64,000 bases of DNA from Aricia agestis (lineage: Eukaryota; Arthropoda; Insecta; Lepidoptera; Lycaenidae): NCBI RefSeq assembly GCF_905147365.1, contig NC_056409.1, positions 13,149,001-13,213,000 of the forward strand, read 5' to 3'. The translations under genes and the position numbers were made by a program. The notes beneath the pieces are model-generated. The model did not search any database. It was not told the DNA's origin and saw only the letters and a list, made by a program, of their open reading frames with translations. Positions 23,699 through 35,216 of this stretch are shown here, one piece after another (positions within the stretch are counted from its first letter, which is position 1; every line of letters begins with the position of its first letter).

Positions 23699-25017
23699 CG
23701 AGGGCTGCTATTTATGTATCCGGAATTAAAAAAAGAAACAAACATATATCATTTAATATGGTTTTATTGCTTTTCAAAATATTCGCCGCGATGATCGACA
23801 CACTTTTGCATACGCTGGAACCAATTTTCATAGCACTTTTTCCATTCTGATTGAGGTGTCTCCAAAACGTGCATTTTGAACGCATCAACAGCCTCTTCGC
23901 GGAGGTTCAATTACGTGGTTAACGTTTTTCCTCGAAAAACGTTAACCACGTAATTTGTTCTTCGCGTATGGAAATAAAAAGAAATCGTTAGGTGCCAAAT
24001 CAGGGATGTACGGCGGATGACCAGTCAATTCGATCTTTTGACCCTCCAAAAACTGAGTTGTTTCAGGTGAGGTGTGGCAGCTAGCATTGTCGTGATGTAA
24101 TATGACTCTCCGTTGTCGGTTGTCCTTTCTTATTTCTTCAAAGACTTCTGGTAAACAAATGGTCGTATACCATTTAGAATTAACCGTTTTACGATTCTCT
24201 AATGGCACTGTAGCCACATGTCCATTAATTCCAAAAAAACAGGCGACCATTTGCTTCAAAGTACTTTTTGCACGAGTAACTTTTGTTGGTTTCGGCTCAT
24301 CTTGGAACACCCACACCGTTGACTGTTGTTTAGTTTCGGGGTCGTATGCGTAGATCCAAGATTCATCACCTGTGTAGATATTATAAACGGCTTTTGACGT
24401 ACCACGGTTGTATTTTTTTATCATTTTTTTGCACCAATCGACACGAGCCCGTTTTTGATCGATTGTCAAGTTGTGCGGAATCCAACGCGAACATATTTTT
24501 TTACAGCCAAATGTTCGTGTAATATCTTATGTATGCTCGTCATACTTATGCCTAAGGACGCCTCTATCTCGCGATATGTAACATGACGATCACGCATTAT
24601 TAGTTCCCGCACAGCATCTATATTTTGTGGGACAACAGCTGTTTTTGGGCGACCTTCTTTATTTTCATCCGTGAGCATAGACCGCCCACGATTAAACTCA
24701 CTGTACCAGTGATAAACAGTGGTTTTTGATGGTGCTTCATCTCCAAAAGTTGCGGTGAGTTGAATAAAGCACTGTTGTTGATTTAGCCCACGCCGAAAAT
24801 CGTAGTAAATCATTGCACGAAAATGTTCACGCGTTAAATCCATGGCAAATGAAGACACGCAATTTTCAAAATGACGCCACAATGGAAAAATAATTGACAG
24901 TCACATGAAACAAAATGTATTCTTCAACCAAAGAGTTCTATTTTCAAATGTTGTAATTACTTTTTAAATATTGTTCTTGTAAGTGGGCAGTTCCGGATAC
25001 ATAAATAGCAGCCCTCG
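23699..25017 (-). mobile_element. mariner element, full length (1319 bp)
   Basis: Perfect 27-bp terminal inverted repeats starting CGAGGGCTGCTATTTATG (23699-23725 and 24991-25017), flanked by TA at 23697-23698 and 25018-25019. Length and TA target are those of the mariner superfamily. It contains one defective transposase gene on the minus strand. The identical ends suggest a fairly recent insertion. Confidence 0.95.
23767..24843 (-). pseudogene. mariner transposase, disrupted
   Basis: Minus-strand gene of the D,D34D mariner type, which cuts and pastes its element by binding the inverted repeats. The N-terminal half (24843 to about 24490) has the paired helix-turn-helix DNA-binding region, including GDEAPSKTTVYHWYSEF and SLGISMTSIHKILHEHLA. 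The catalytic half (24469 to 23942) shows TGDESW, HHDNASCH and PDLAPNDFFLFP, so all three acidic residues remain. The C-terminus near 23767-23900 ends GEYFEKQ. Breaks: a frameshift near 24470-24490 between the two halves, and a stop plus a 21-bp inverted duplication at 23909-23955 where the family reads LRGQ. Not expected to be active. Confidence 0.92.
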
Positions 25018-25019
25018 TA

Positions 25020-26680
25020 AAGTACCAATAATAGGGTCATAATGTGATGGTGCGTGGCATAAATAAATAAATAAATAAAATAAAAATAAAAAATTATGGC
25101 GAATGTATTGGCATAATATGCTTAAATTAGTTGTTTAAATAACGCCGAAATCTCTGAATCTATAAGGATTCAAGAGTTCTATAATACAGCACCTTCGGAA
25201 CCAGGGTCCAGGGTAATACCATTGTATCACCAATGTGCAAAATATTACTTTCTGGTAGCATAATATACTTGAAATCCTTCAGGAAAAGTCATAATCAGTA
25301 TATGTTTCCATATAAATTTTAAGGAGTTCCCTCGATCCCTCATGGATCGCATCATAATATCACCACTTTTATGAAAGTGGTACCAAACTCCGACTATATC
25401 CATTACATAATATTATGATATTGATTACTAGATGTCCCGCGCGGCTTCACCCGCGTAAATTAGGAGTTTTATGGAAACCGTACATTTTCCCCTAAAAAAT
25501 AGCTTATGTCCCTACTCCCTTCACTTGGTCTACTCTATATCTGTGCTTAATATTGCCATAAAAATTGCTCCAGTAGTTCGTAATTTCTAATATTTCCCCC
25601 GTTTTTCCCACATTTTTCTGAGTTTCTTCGGTCGTATTAGTCTTGGCGTGATAATATATGGATGCTGTTAAGCATTGGTGTGTCATCCCACATCGGACTA
25701 GTTTTGAGTAATCGGCGTTTTAAGTTTTTTTGGATAATCTTTATTCTCTGCTTATTTTAAAGGAAAAAAATGTTATTGTGCGGTATCATTTTTTTTTGTT
25801 GAAATGAGTAGATTATGATTATGAAAAAACAAATTAATTTTACATTCGGTTTTAAGAGAAAAAGTATAAAAATGGTTAATGCTATATTGCTATAGGTCTT
25901 ATTACCTATAACATTAATATCCTATTATATAAAATTACCTCGTCACGCCCACACCGCTGAACCGATTTTTCCGAAATTTGGTATGGAGATACTTTGAGTC
26001 CCTGAAAAGGATATAGTATCCTTTTTATTCCGAAAAAATGCACGGTTCCCAGGCATTCAATAAAAATGATTTCTGCTTATACCGCTACATGCATTTCAAT
26101 GATATTTGGTATGTAGGTACGTTATGTGTCGGGAAAGGACATAGGATACTTTACATCCGGTAAAAAGGTACGGTACCCGTATGATAAACAAAAATGATTT
26201 GCGCCTAAACCGCTGAACCGATTTTGATGAAAATTGGTGTGCAAATACTTTGACTCTCGTGAATGGACATAAGATAATTATTGTCTTGAAAAATGTACGG
26301 TTACCGCGTTATGGTTACCGCGTTAAAAAGTTTCCTATTTTGCGCCTAAGCCGCTGAACAGATTTTGATGAAACTTGGTATGGAGATACTTTAAGTCCCG
26401 GAAAAGGCCATAGGATCCTTTTTATCTCGGAAAAATGTACGGTTCCCAGGCGATAAATAAAATGATTTCTGCTTATACCGCTACAATGGATTTTGATCAT
26501 TTGTTATGCAGATATACGTTATGTCTCGGGAAAAGACAGAGTTCCCGCTTCTTCTTCCCTTCCCGCACTTCCCGCAGATTGCTCTTATGTATTGCGCACA
26601 CACTTGGACACTATGATATTACTCCTGCGTAACTGGCCTGGTTTTATTGAAACCGGCCACCGCCACCGAAACCGGTGTGG
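25020..26680. repeat. Helitron-like 3' end and tandem Helitron-internal units
   Basis: A minus-strand Helitron-like 3' end begins at CTAG 25438-25441 (CTAGATGTCCCGCGCGGC) and runs to about 25690. From about 25930 to 26540 five diverged ~130-bp units follow, each with ACCGATTTTGATGAAA-like and AAAATGTACGGTTCCC-like blocks. At 26585-26645 there is a minus-strand copy of the 'GTTACGCAGGAGTAA' unit that forms an array in RRP36 intron 2. Confidence 0.6.
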
Positions 26681-26685
26681 GAGTT

Positions 26686-27284
26686 TTTAGGGTTCCGTAG
26701 CCAAATAGCAAAAAACGAAACCCTTATAGATTCGCCATGTCTGTCTGTCACAGCGACTTTTATCCGAAACTATAAGAGCTATACTATTGAAACTTGATAA
26801 GTAGATGTAGTCTGTGAACTGCATTAAGATTTTTATACAAAAATTAAAAAATGATCAAAAATTTTAGGGATTCCCCTAGATACAACTGAAACAATTTTTT
26901 TTGTCTAACCTATTAGTGTGGTGTATCTATGGATAGGTCTTCAAAAATCATATTCAAGTTTCTAATATAATTTCTTTGTAACCTGAATAGTTTGCGAGAG
27001 AGACTATTCCAAAGTGGTAAAATGTGTGTCCCTCCCCCCTCTAACTTCTAAAAAAATATATTATGTATATTACTATAAAAACTACCAACGAAAATTGGGT
27101 TGAACGCGATCTAGCAAGTAGTTTTTTTTTTATAGATCATAAATGGTAAACCTTAATTTACCTTTCATTAAATCAACTGAACAAAAATAAATCAAAAACC
27201 TTTTTATTTCATAGAAATTAAGCTTATTGCTGCTGCGGAACCCTTCATGGGCGAGTCCAACTCGCACTTGGCCGGTTTTTTATT
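26686..27284 (+). repeat. 'GGGTTCCGTAGCC' interspersed repeat, long copy
   Basis: From GGGTTCCGTAGCCAAATAGC to CCAACTCGCACTTGGCCGG; mirror image of 9888-10552. The microsatellite is short here. Confidence 0.72.
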
Positions 27285-28787
27285 TATTATAATTACCAGC
27301 AGTGGACAAAATTAGAATACATTTTATACATATTATTAATTAATTAACTTACGGGTAATTTCAGATGCACAACAATTACTTCATCAATCGGATTAATTTG
27401 TGATCTGATTAAAATTACTAATTACTTTTTGCCCAACTCTGCACGTGATAAACTAATTATTTCTACATTACCTAAATTTAATCAAAATCGGTTCAGCAGT
27501 TTAAACGCAAATTAATAAAGTTTATTGCGTGAAAACCAAACATTTTCCATGGTAAAAAATATTATCCTATGTCCTTCTCCAAAACCTTACGTAATATCTA
27601 CATGTACTCTATATCGATATCATAAGCCAAATTAATTTTTGTTGACTGCGTTTTATTGACCGTACATTTTCCGGAAAAAAGTAGATATGTCATTTTAGAA
27701 ACATAGTACATAAATGCTATATACAAAACATCACTTACAGGAATAAGCATTAACAATTTTTGTACTCTAGAATATGCTACAGTTGGTTTTCAAAAAAATG
27801 GATTTCCTTATGTTATAAAGAACAAAACTGCATTATTAACTCAAAACCCGATTGTATGTGGGATGAAACACCAATGCTTAACAGCAGCCATATAGCCTTA
27901 CTCGATTATATAGTCTTACTCGATAAATGAGCTATCTAACACTGAAATAAGTTTTTAAATCGGACCTGTAGTTCCTAAGATTAATGCGTTCAAGCAAACA
28001 TACTCTTCAGATTTATTATATTAGGTAGGTATAGATTTTTTATCGCGATTAATTATCGCTTGACAAACTCGAGTCTCAATTGGTAGTGATGATGATGATG
28101 AATGTAATTTGCATAGTAGCATATGCTTTCCGTTCTTAAAACAACGCCGAAACTCCCAAACTTGTATCTACAGAGAATCAGGAGTTCTCTTCTTGTTGTT
28201 CTTCTCTCTTCTTATCTATCTTACTTGTTGTTAGCATATGCTTAGAATACTTTTTACGAAACCACGTGTTTCATTATAAATTTTGAGGAGTTCCCTCGAT
28301 TACTTATGGATCCTTCATCAGATCACCACTTTTGTGAATATAATTACCAAATTGAGATGATACCCTATATACCAAAAGAAAAATTTTGAAAATCGGTTAC
28401 CAAACGGCGAAGTAATCGTTGAACATAAGAAAACGAACATAACACCACTCCCATTTTGAAAGTCGGTTAAAATTGTAGCCTATGTGTTATTCTGATGTAT
28501 AAGCTATATTATTGTAAAGTTTCATTAAAATTGTGATTTACGAACCTCTGCGTAATTACCTTGACTCGGAAAAAGCGGCAATGTTACTATTTATTAAATA
28601 TAATGCTTCTATTTTTAACTTCGAGTAATAATAAAAAAGTTCGTGAAGTTAAAAACAGGGGGATTAATTTAATTTAATTTTCATTTACAAATAATTATAA
28701 GTAAGAGTAACACATATAAATAAAACTGATAGACATACTTTTTCATTGTATTAATTAGTGATCGAAGTATTAGTGCTTCATTTATCT
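27285..28787. repeat. Helitron-related compound repeat
   Basis: 27855-28510 repeats the arm of the inverted structure at 36480-38614: AAACTCGAGTCTC, a GATGAT run, TCGGTTACCAAACGGCG and ATTGTAGCCTATGTGTTATT in the same order. 27285-27850 is AT-rich with Helitron-like fragments (AATCGGTTCAGCAGTTTAAA). No gene. Confidence 0.55.
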
Positions 28788-29398
28788 TCACTACATAATA
28801 TATAAAACAAAGTCGCTTTTTTCCCTTATGTCCCTTTGTTCCCTTTAATCTTTAAAACTACGCAACGGATTTTGATGCGGTTTTCTTTAATAGAAAGAGT
28901 GAATAAAGAGGAAGGTTCATAAGTATAATAACATTCATTAAATAGTGGAGAAATACTGTTGATTTTGGGGTTTCTAATATGATGTCGTAAATAATTACAT
29001 TTTTTCCGTTTACATTGCAACCGCAGCCTAAGACACCTATCAAAATAATGTACTAAGTGGCTGAACCCTACGACATTTATCAAAATAATGTACTAAGTAT
29101 AATTATTGTACACTATGAAAAGGTCTACAGAAAACTCCGCGATGGTAAGTATAATATGTCTATCTCTTATGGATATCCCACAATAATATTTTTTGTCATT
29201 TACTTCAAATAATAGCTACTTTTCGAAGCGATTTTAACCAATACGGCAGTAATCCTTATTCAATTAAATACTTTAAATACATTATTGATTTAATATAGAT
29301 CTATAACTAATGTTTTGATTTTAATCATTTTTTCTGTGAGTTATATAGGTTATACTTAATATATTTTATACCCGTACGAAGCCGGGGCGGGTCGCTAG
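28788..29398 (+). mobile_element. Helitron-like element, plus strand
   Basis: Begins near TCACTACATAATATATAAAAC and ends GGGGCGGGTCGCTAG before T. Counterpart of 19045-19368, with a longer interior. The 5' boundary is approximate. Confidence 0.55.
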
Positions 29399-30000
29399 TA
29401 ATATATATAAAAATCTTCTGTACGTGTGTTTGTAATTAACTCTTGCTAAACGGCTGGACCGATTCTGATGAAATTTTTTTGTTTTAAATAATAGGTTCGA
29501 GAATGTTTTAGATTCACAATACGGTTTAAAAAAATCGTGGATAATTAGGAAAAATAAGAATTCTTTACGTCGGGCCAGCTAGTATAGTATATTTATATAG
29601 GATCCGAAACATCCGCATCCGCATCCGCGGATGTGAGCCCATTAATATCCGCACCCCATTCACATCCGCGGATGTGAAAAAATCATTTCTTTTTTCTCAC
29701 TCCCACATACACAAAACGTATCTCATCTCGCTCGCACGTATCCTATTTCACAATGATATTCTATGTTACTAACGTAACTAGATTGGAAGTTTACGGTAGC
29801 AACGCGTTGCCACTTCGAAGATGCCTGCAGGCATATCTCACATATATAATGACATAACGAATATATGACTTGACATTGTCTTTTGAACAAAAAAGTGGTT
29901 ACGCATTTCTGAGAATCTTTTGTAAGACATTGCTACTCTAGTATTTTAGAAACTCATTGCTATTTCAAACAAGGACACATAACAAAAGAGCGGAATTTTT
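29399..30000. repeat. Helitron-like fragment and CATCCGCGGATG repeats
   Basis: 29412-29584 is another Helitron-like piece with 3' end GGGCCAGCTAG before T. At 29605-29680 several copies of CATCCGCGGATGTGA, itself palindromic, occur in both orientations. Nothing else recognised. Confidence 0.5.
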
Positions 30001-30009
30001 GCTACCTGC

Positions 30010-30665
30010 GTAGCTAGCACGGGGTTTCCCAGTCGATTCTTCGGAAGAAAGTAATGGCAGTTTCTTTCCCATGTCTACATATCTTATTCCCGAGTATGGC
30101 ACCACCCATCGACTTGAGTTTCAGTGGACAAAGACAAGAAACTCTTTCCATAGCAACCATTAAAGCAACGGCAATTATTTTTTTTGACATTTAGTTTCTT
30201 GGTTCTTTTTTTAAATTATGGCACCTCGGCTATAAAACCATGGCCAGTGTCGAGTAAATGGCGGCAAATTCAAAAAATCGACGTGTAGCAACCTTGTCTA
30301 TAGCCGGAATTATAGTTTTGATCTACGAAATGCGAATAATAAAAACTGAGGAAATTTATTATTCGTAGTTTGTAGATCAAAACTATAATTCCGGCTATAG
30401 ACAGGGTTGCTATACATCGATTTTTTGAATTTGCCGCCATTTACTCGACACTGGCCATGGTTTTATAGCCAAGTGCCATAATAAAAATAAAAACAGATTC
30501 AAGAAACTAAATGTCAAAAGCGGATCGTCATGCTTGACATAAAGATTTCAAAAGCGAAAGATATCGAGATACGAAAGAAACTTTTACTCCAATGTTTTTC
30601 CGGTAAAACTGTCAAAATTTAGTTTCTTTCGTTTGTCTACGTGCTTGTGCTAGCTATGCTGGGGG
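30010..30665. mobile_element. Large foldback element
   Basis: Outer ends near GCTAGCACGGGGTTTCCCAG and the loosely complementary TGTGCTAGCTATGCTGGGGG. The inner arms are nearly perfect: 30225-30330 (GGCTATAAAACCATGGCCAG on through CTATAGCCGGAATTATAG) matches its complement at 30365-30475. Total about 650 bp without coding potential. The inner sequence ATGGCCAGTGTCGAG overlaps the 'GGCCATGGTTATAGCC' motif found before RRP36 and XRCC4. Confidence 0.7.
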
Positions 30666-30983
30666 CCTTATAACCATAGACTTAATATAATATACTGTCG
30701 TACATCTGTCGTATAACTAAGTTTTTTTTTAATGAGGTTTTGATGTTACCCTATAAGTCGTTATGTCTATTGTGCCTTTAATGTTAATATACTTTTTTGA
30801 ATAGCTGACAAAATAGAGACGTTTTTTTGATGTTTTTTAAGTATCGCTTAAAGAAAGACACAATATCTTAGGTTCTATTTTTGTTTGATTTTTCACTTTT
30901 TACCATCTTTTACGACTCATTTTATTCTGAAATTGTATATTTTTTAATGTTATGGATAGAGCAATTCATCTTCTAAAAATGGA

Positions 30984-31190
30984 CAGCGGGGCTAAAATGG
31001 TAACATTTGGCAATTCCTCTCAATCAATTCAGCAAATGAATTGTCAAAACTGTCAAACTGACAAATGTCAAATCAGTACAAAAATACAGAAATGAATTGC
31101 AAGCAGAGTTGCATTTTGCGATTTTAGAAAAAAAAAATCATATTATGATTCATATCATGATTCTTCAAAGCGACCATTTTAGCCCCGCTG
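30984..31190. mobile_element. MITE, family 'CAGCGGGGCTAAAATGG' copy 1
   Basis: Ends CAGCGGGGCTAAAATGG and CCATTTTAGCCCCGCTG are exact complements. A second copy is nested in the 9.35-kb element at about 49712-49917, sharing AATTGCAAGCAGAGTTGC and the central AATCATATTATGATTC. Confidence 0.78.
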
Positions 31191-32838
31191 TTCATGAAAA
31201 ATACTTAAAATTAGATTATCTCGAAAACCATTGGATTTGGGATAGGGTGTTTCATAGTCAAATCAGTCAGAAATTATCTTAACTATAGCCCCTTAAAGGA
31301 TGGTTGACTTACGAGGTAACCCTGTATACAATGTTTTGCTTTTTTCGGCCCATTTTTACTCCAAAACAATAATTACTATTATTTTTATTATTTCTCTATG
31401 CATTAAACTCCTAAAAATAAGTAAGCTCAAATCTCGCAAAAAAAAAAACTGGTGCTCGAAAGTCTGGTTGGGCTGCGAATGAGATTTGGTGCATGACGCA
31501 TACCGCATACCTGATACCAGAAAATATCGTTATATTTACCGATATTTTTATGCTTATGTTACTAGATATCGATAAAAAATACCGTTATCTGGCTACCATT
31601 ATGAAAATGCCGGTACGTAACGAAATTTTTTCGGGTATTCGATAACGTTATGAAGCCCTGCTGACTGGCCATGGTTATAGGCGAAGTGCCGTTATAAAAA
31701 GAAAAAAAAAGAAGAAAAATGTCAGTGTCTAATGCCAATGTCAGACTTGACAGTTTACTTGACATTATGAGAAGACTGGGTTTAACATAGAGTAAACATT
31801 ATAGCAAGCATTATAGCTTGCTAATGTATACTCTCAAGGGGTTTAACTTTAACTGCAAAACAAAATGTCAAATCTTTAGTTAAAGTTAAAAATGGACGCC
31901 ATCAAGACGCCATATTTAACCATAACCATAGAGCTCGACAAATTTAAATGCATGTGGCGAAAAAAGGAACTAACACTGTCATCATACAAAAACCGCCATT
32001 TTGACAGTTCTCCTTTACCAGCAGCGCCCCCGCCTACGCGCATTTATAACCTTGTTGGATCAGCTGTTATCTGGCAAAGTTAAGGATAAAGTTAAAGTTA
32101 AATTTATCTTAACTATAACCATAACTTTAAATTTAACTTTATCCACGCCTCTGGTGCAACCCAGTCTAAATAAAGTCTCCCCAAAATCACTCTGACATTA
32201 GCAACTCACTGAGGCCGCCATAATAAAAAGAGGAAGGAGTTTTTGAAAGAATGTGAAAGAGTGATGTTGTGTTTTTATATTATTTTCCTAAAATTGTGTT
32301 ATCTGGGTTTTTAATGTGTGATATTGGTAGGATATTAACCATTAAATTCGTTATCGTGCACAAGTGTAGGAGAGTGACGGAATGACCAGAAACGTGCTCT
32401 TTTGTGTTCCCTCCAAAACTCCATCAAAAGTTTCAGTAAAGCGTCCTACCACTTTACTGAATCGACCAACTTGACTTCTTGACTGTATTGACTTTATACT
32501 TAGACTTTGACTAGACTCTAGACCTGACGATAATATAGAAAAAATTGTATAAAGAATATTATTTTCCCGCTATAATATTATACTCTACACTGGCCATGGT
32601 TATAGCCGAAGTGCCATTATATGAAAAAAAAAAAGAGGAAGAAGTTTGTTTTTCGTATAGGTACTTTTTGATTTTTTTGTCTGCCTAACCTAGAAATTTA
32701 TCGAAACTATTTTTTTAATATACTGACCAAATTTAGTACTCTAAATCTTTTTCGTTCATTCAATTTGAGGACAAACTTTAAAACCAGTCTAGATCTCTAT
32801 TCAATTTGAGGACAAACTTTAAAACCAGTTTAAATAGG
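31191..32838. other. Upstream region of RRP36
   Basis: Contains 'CGACAAGGCT' MITE copy 3 (31928-32060) and two copies of GGCCATGGTTATAGCC-type sequence (31667-31695 and 32588-32622). Directly before the gene there is a 43-bp direct repeat (TTCAATTTGAGGACAAACTT at 32758 and again at 32800), ending 10-20 bp from the ATG. No TATA box stands out. Confidence 0.5.
31928..32060. mobile_element. MITE, family 'CGACAAGGCT' copy 3
   Basis: GAGCTCGACAAATTTAAATG, then the family core TTGACAGTTCTCCTTTACCA and CATTTATAACCTTGTTGG. Lies 780 bp upstream of the RRP36 start. Confidence 0.68.
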
Positions 32839-35212
32839 ATGAGTACTGGTGAAGTCTCTAGTGATCACGAAGATGATGAACGTGTAAGTATAAATTGTAA
32901 CTTTAACTTTGGTTAAAAATGTTCTACATTTATAATTTGTATAAAAATATACTTCAATATTAATTTTTACACTTATTCAGCTTGCTATTAAAAGTGAGAT
33001 ATCTTCGTTATCATTTGAAGACCTTCAAAAACTGAAAGAGAAAATAGGTGCAAAAGTCTACAAGGAAGTGGTATTTGGAAAGAACTATAGTTCGCCTAAA
33101 GTAAAGACATTTAAAAGAGAAAATAAAAATAGACCTCGAGAAATGAGTTCAAAAAAACCAGTACCTTTCATGCGTGATGTACTACCAGCTATCAAAAGGA
33201 AAGAAATTCGTGATCCAAGGTTTGATACTGTTCTATTTTATGTTAGTACTTAACACCTCAATGGACCCACCATTGTGGGTATCGCAGACACAATAGATTT
33301 TCAATAATTATTGTTATGCAGCAGCCGGCTGGCGTTTGGGATTGATGGGTTGAGCATAGGGTTGCCATCCGTCCGGATTTCCCCAGATTTGTCCTAGTTT
33401 GTAAGGCGTCCGGCCGGGTTTCTGAAAAGTGTCCGGGTGAAATCCAGACACTTTTGATGAGAGAAATTTAACTTTTAAGTCATTCAGCAATAAACTAAAG
33501 ATAAAAACTTGCTAAGCATACACACGGTTTCTTGCATAGACTTGAGTTAGTCAGATTTTCACAAATTCTTGTTGGAAAAGCAAAGATTGGCAAGACATTA
33601 TCGTAAATACTGTTTAAGAGGTGGCCGGGGAAATAACTACATTTCGGCCAAATGTCCGGGAATTTTGTCGTGCCTGACTGGCGAAGGCAATTTGGGTGAT
33701 GGCAGCCCTAGTTAAACAAATATTTAATGATCTACCTGATTTATAATATAAACATATGTTACGCTCAAAGACCAAAAACGCTCAGTGAGCGAAAAAACGG
33801 CTCACAACGCGTTGTGGTAATAGTGAAACCGCCACGACGCGTTCTGGTAATCACAGAAATACCACAAAGCGAAATTCGTGTCGTGGCTGACGTGCTATTT
33901 GACCACAACGCGTTGTGGTAATCGAGTAAAACCATGACGCGTTCTGAGCATTTAAAAACAGCCACGACGCGAATTCGTGTTGTGGCCCTAATGAAAACTG
34001 CCACGACGCGTTCTGAAACCAGGCCGTTACGCAGGAGTAATTTTATAGCGCCCAAGTGTGTGCGTAATACACAAGAGCACTCTGGTTTCAATGGCTATTT
34101 GACCACAACGCGTTGTGGTAATCGAGTAAAACCATGACGCGTTCTGAGCATTTAAAAACAGCCACGACGCGAATTCGTGTTGTGGCCCTAATGAAAACTG
34201 CCACGACGCGTTCTGAAACCAGGTCAGTTACGCAGGGGTAATTTTTATAGTGCCCAAGTGTGTGCGCAATACACAAGAGCACGTTACGCTGGAGTATTTT
34301 ATAGTGCCTAAGTGTGTGCGCAATACACAAGAGTACTCTGGTTTCAAATGAAACCAGGCCAGTTACGCAGGAGTAATTTTATAGTGCCCAAGTGTGTGCG
34401 CAATACACAAGAGCATTCTGATGTAACCAGGCCAGTTACGCAGAAGTCATTTTATAGTACCCACGTGTTACTAATAATTATTATCAATGTAGATTTATAC
34501 TTGAAATTTAGTACATACCTTTTTTTCTAGGTTTGACCCATTATGTGGCTCATTTGATAAAAAGGAATTCACAGAAAACTATAATTTCTTGTCTGAAATA
34601 CGGTCTAATGATGTGAAAGCTATTAAAGCCGAATTGAAGGAGACTACAGATCCTGAGAAACAGCAAAAGTTGAAGAGATTATTACAAAGATTAAAGGAAC
34701 AACAGAGAACTACAACTAAAGAAAAAATTGAGACTGATAAGAAAAGTAGCTATAGACACAGTGTAGAAGAAACTTATTCTCAAGGAAAACAACCACATTT
34801 CAAAAATAAATGTAAGTGTAATAAAGTTTTTGTTTTGTTTCGCATGAGTCCATATTTTTTAAGATATAAATTTTCATTAATACTTATCGGGTTTTAAGAA
34901 AAGTAACATTTTTTATTATCTATCACATTAACAAATTGTGTTCTTAACCCGTCGATCGTGAAAAAACGAGACACAATAGAATTTCTATTGTGTTAATTCA
35001 TCAAGCCTCATGCGGTCACCGGTGAATTGAGTATTAAGTTTTTGTATAAGAAATTAATAATTGCAATAATTTCAGCTGAACGACGTGTGGAATCCTTGGT
35101 AGAGCAATATGAACAATTAAAAAAGGAAGGAACAGGACGAATTCAGAGACATTTAAAGAGGCGTCAACAAAAAATAAAAAAACGTTCTCAAAAAGCACCT
35201 ACAGCCTTGTAA
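32839..35212 (+). CDS. RRP36: Ribosomal RNA processing protein 36 homolog
   Basis: Four exons (32839-32883, 32981-33219, 34531-34811, 35076-35212) splice in phase into 233 residues. RRP36 is a nucleolar component of the early pre-ribosome needed for 18S rRNA maturation in the small-subunit processome. Family landmarks visible: an acidic N-terminus (SSDHEDDER), SFEDLQKLKEKIGAKVYKE, then NRPREMSSKKPVPFMRDV, and RDPRFDPLCGSFD split across the exon 2/3 junction. The C-terminal half is Lys/Arg-rich and helical (LKRLLQRLKEQQ, RRVESLVEQYEQLKKEG) and ends RRQQKIKKRSQKAPTAL. Length is slightly below the human protein, which is usual. The start is the first ATG in the exon that splices in frame. Intron 2 is inflated by repeats. 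A chance extension past the exon 2 donor reads FDTVLFYVST and should not be taken as a C-terminus. Confidence 0.92.
33357..33710. mobile_element. Non-autonomous hAT-like element (354 bp)
   Basis: Ends TAGGGTTGCCATC and complement of GATGGCAGCCCTA. Flanks GTTGAGCA (33349-33356) and GTTAAACA (33711-33718) look like an 8-bp duplication with two substitutions, indicating an older insertion. No ORF. Confidence 0.65.
33765..34470. repeat. Tandem repeat array in RRP36 intron 2
   Basis: A ~200-bp unit occurs twice (starts at 33901 and 34101), each with the perfect palindrome ACCACAACGCGTTGTGGT and several GCCACGACGCG blocks. A second unit, CCAGTTACGCAGGAGTAATT followed by GTGTGTGCGCAATACACAAG, recurs about five times between 34020 and 34470. 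Open frames on both strands across the array are by-products of the repeat. Confidence 0.82.
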
Positions 35213-35216
35213 TAAA
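35211..35216 (+). terminator. RRP36 polyadenylation signal overlapping the stop codon
   Basis: The stop TAA is at 35210-35212 and AATAAA starts at its second base. No other AATAAA lies close downstream, so the 3' UTR may be very short. Confidence 0.5.

Larger units (their letters stand above)
33220..34530. repeat. RRP36 intron 2: hAT element plus tandem satellite-like arrays
   Basis: The intron holds a hAT-like element (33357-33710) and, from 33765 to 34470, two interleaved repeat types (listed separately). Sequence outside them is short and unique. Confidence 0.7.

Noticed and set aside
33068..33253. RRP36 ending at FYVST
   Set aside because: The frame runs past a good donor into the intron; the exon at 34531 restores RDPRFDPLCG, the expected family motif.
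33765..34330. CRISPR-like appearance and ORFs on both strands in RRP36 intron 2
   Set aside because: Repeats are long, unequal and lack unique spacers of constant size; the host is a eukaryote. The ORFs are readings of the array.
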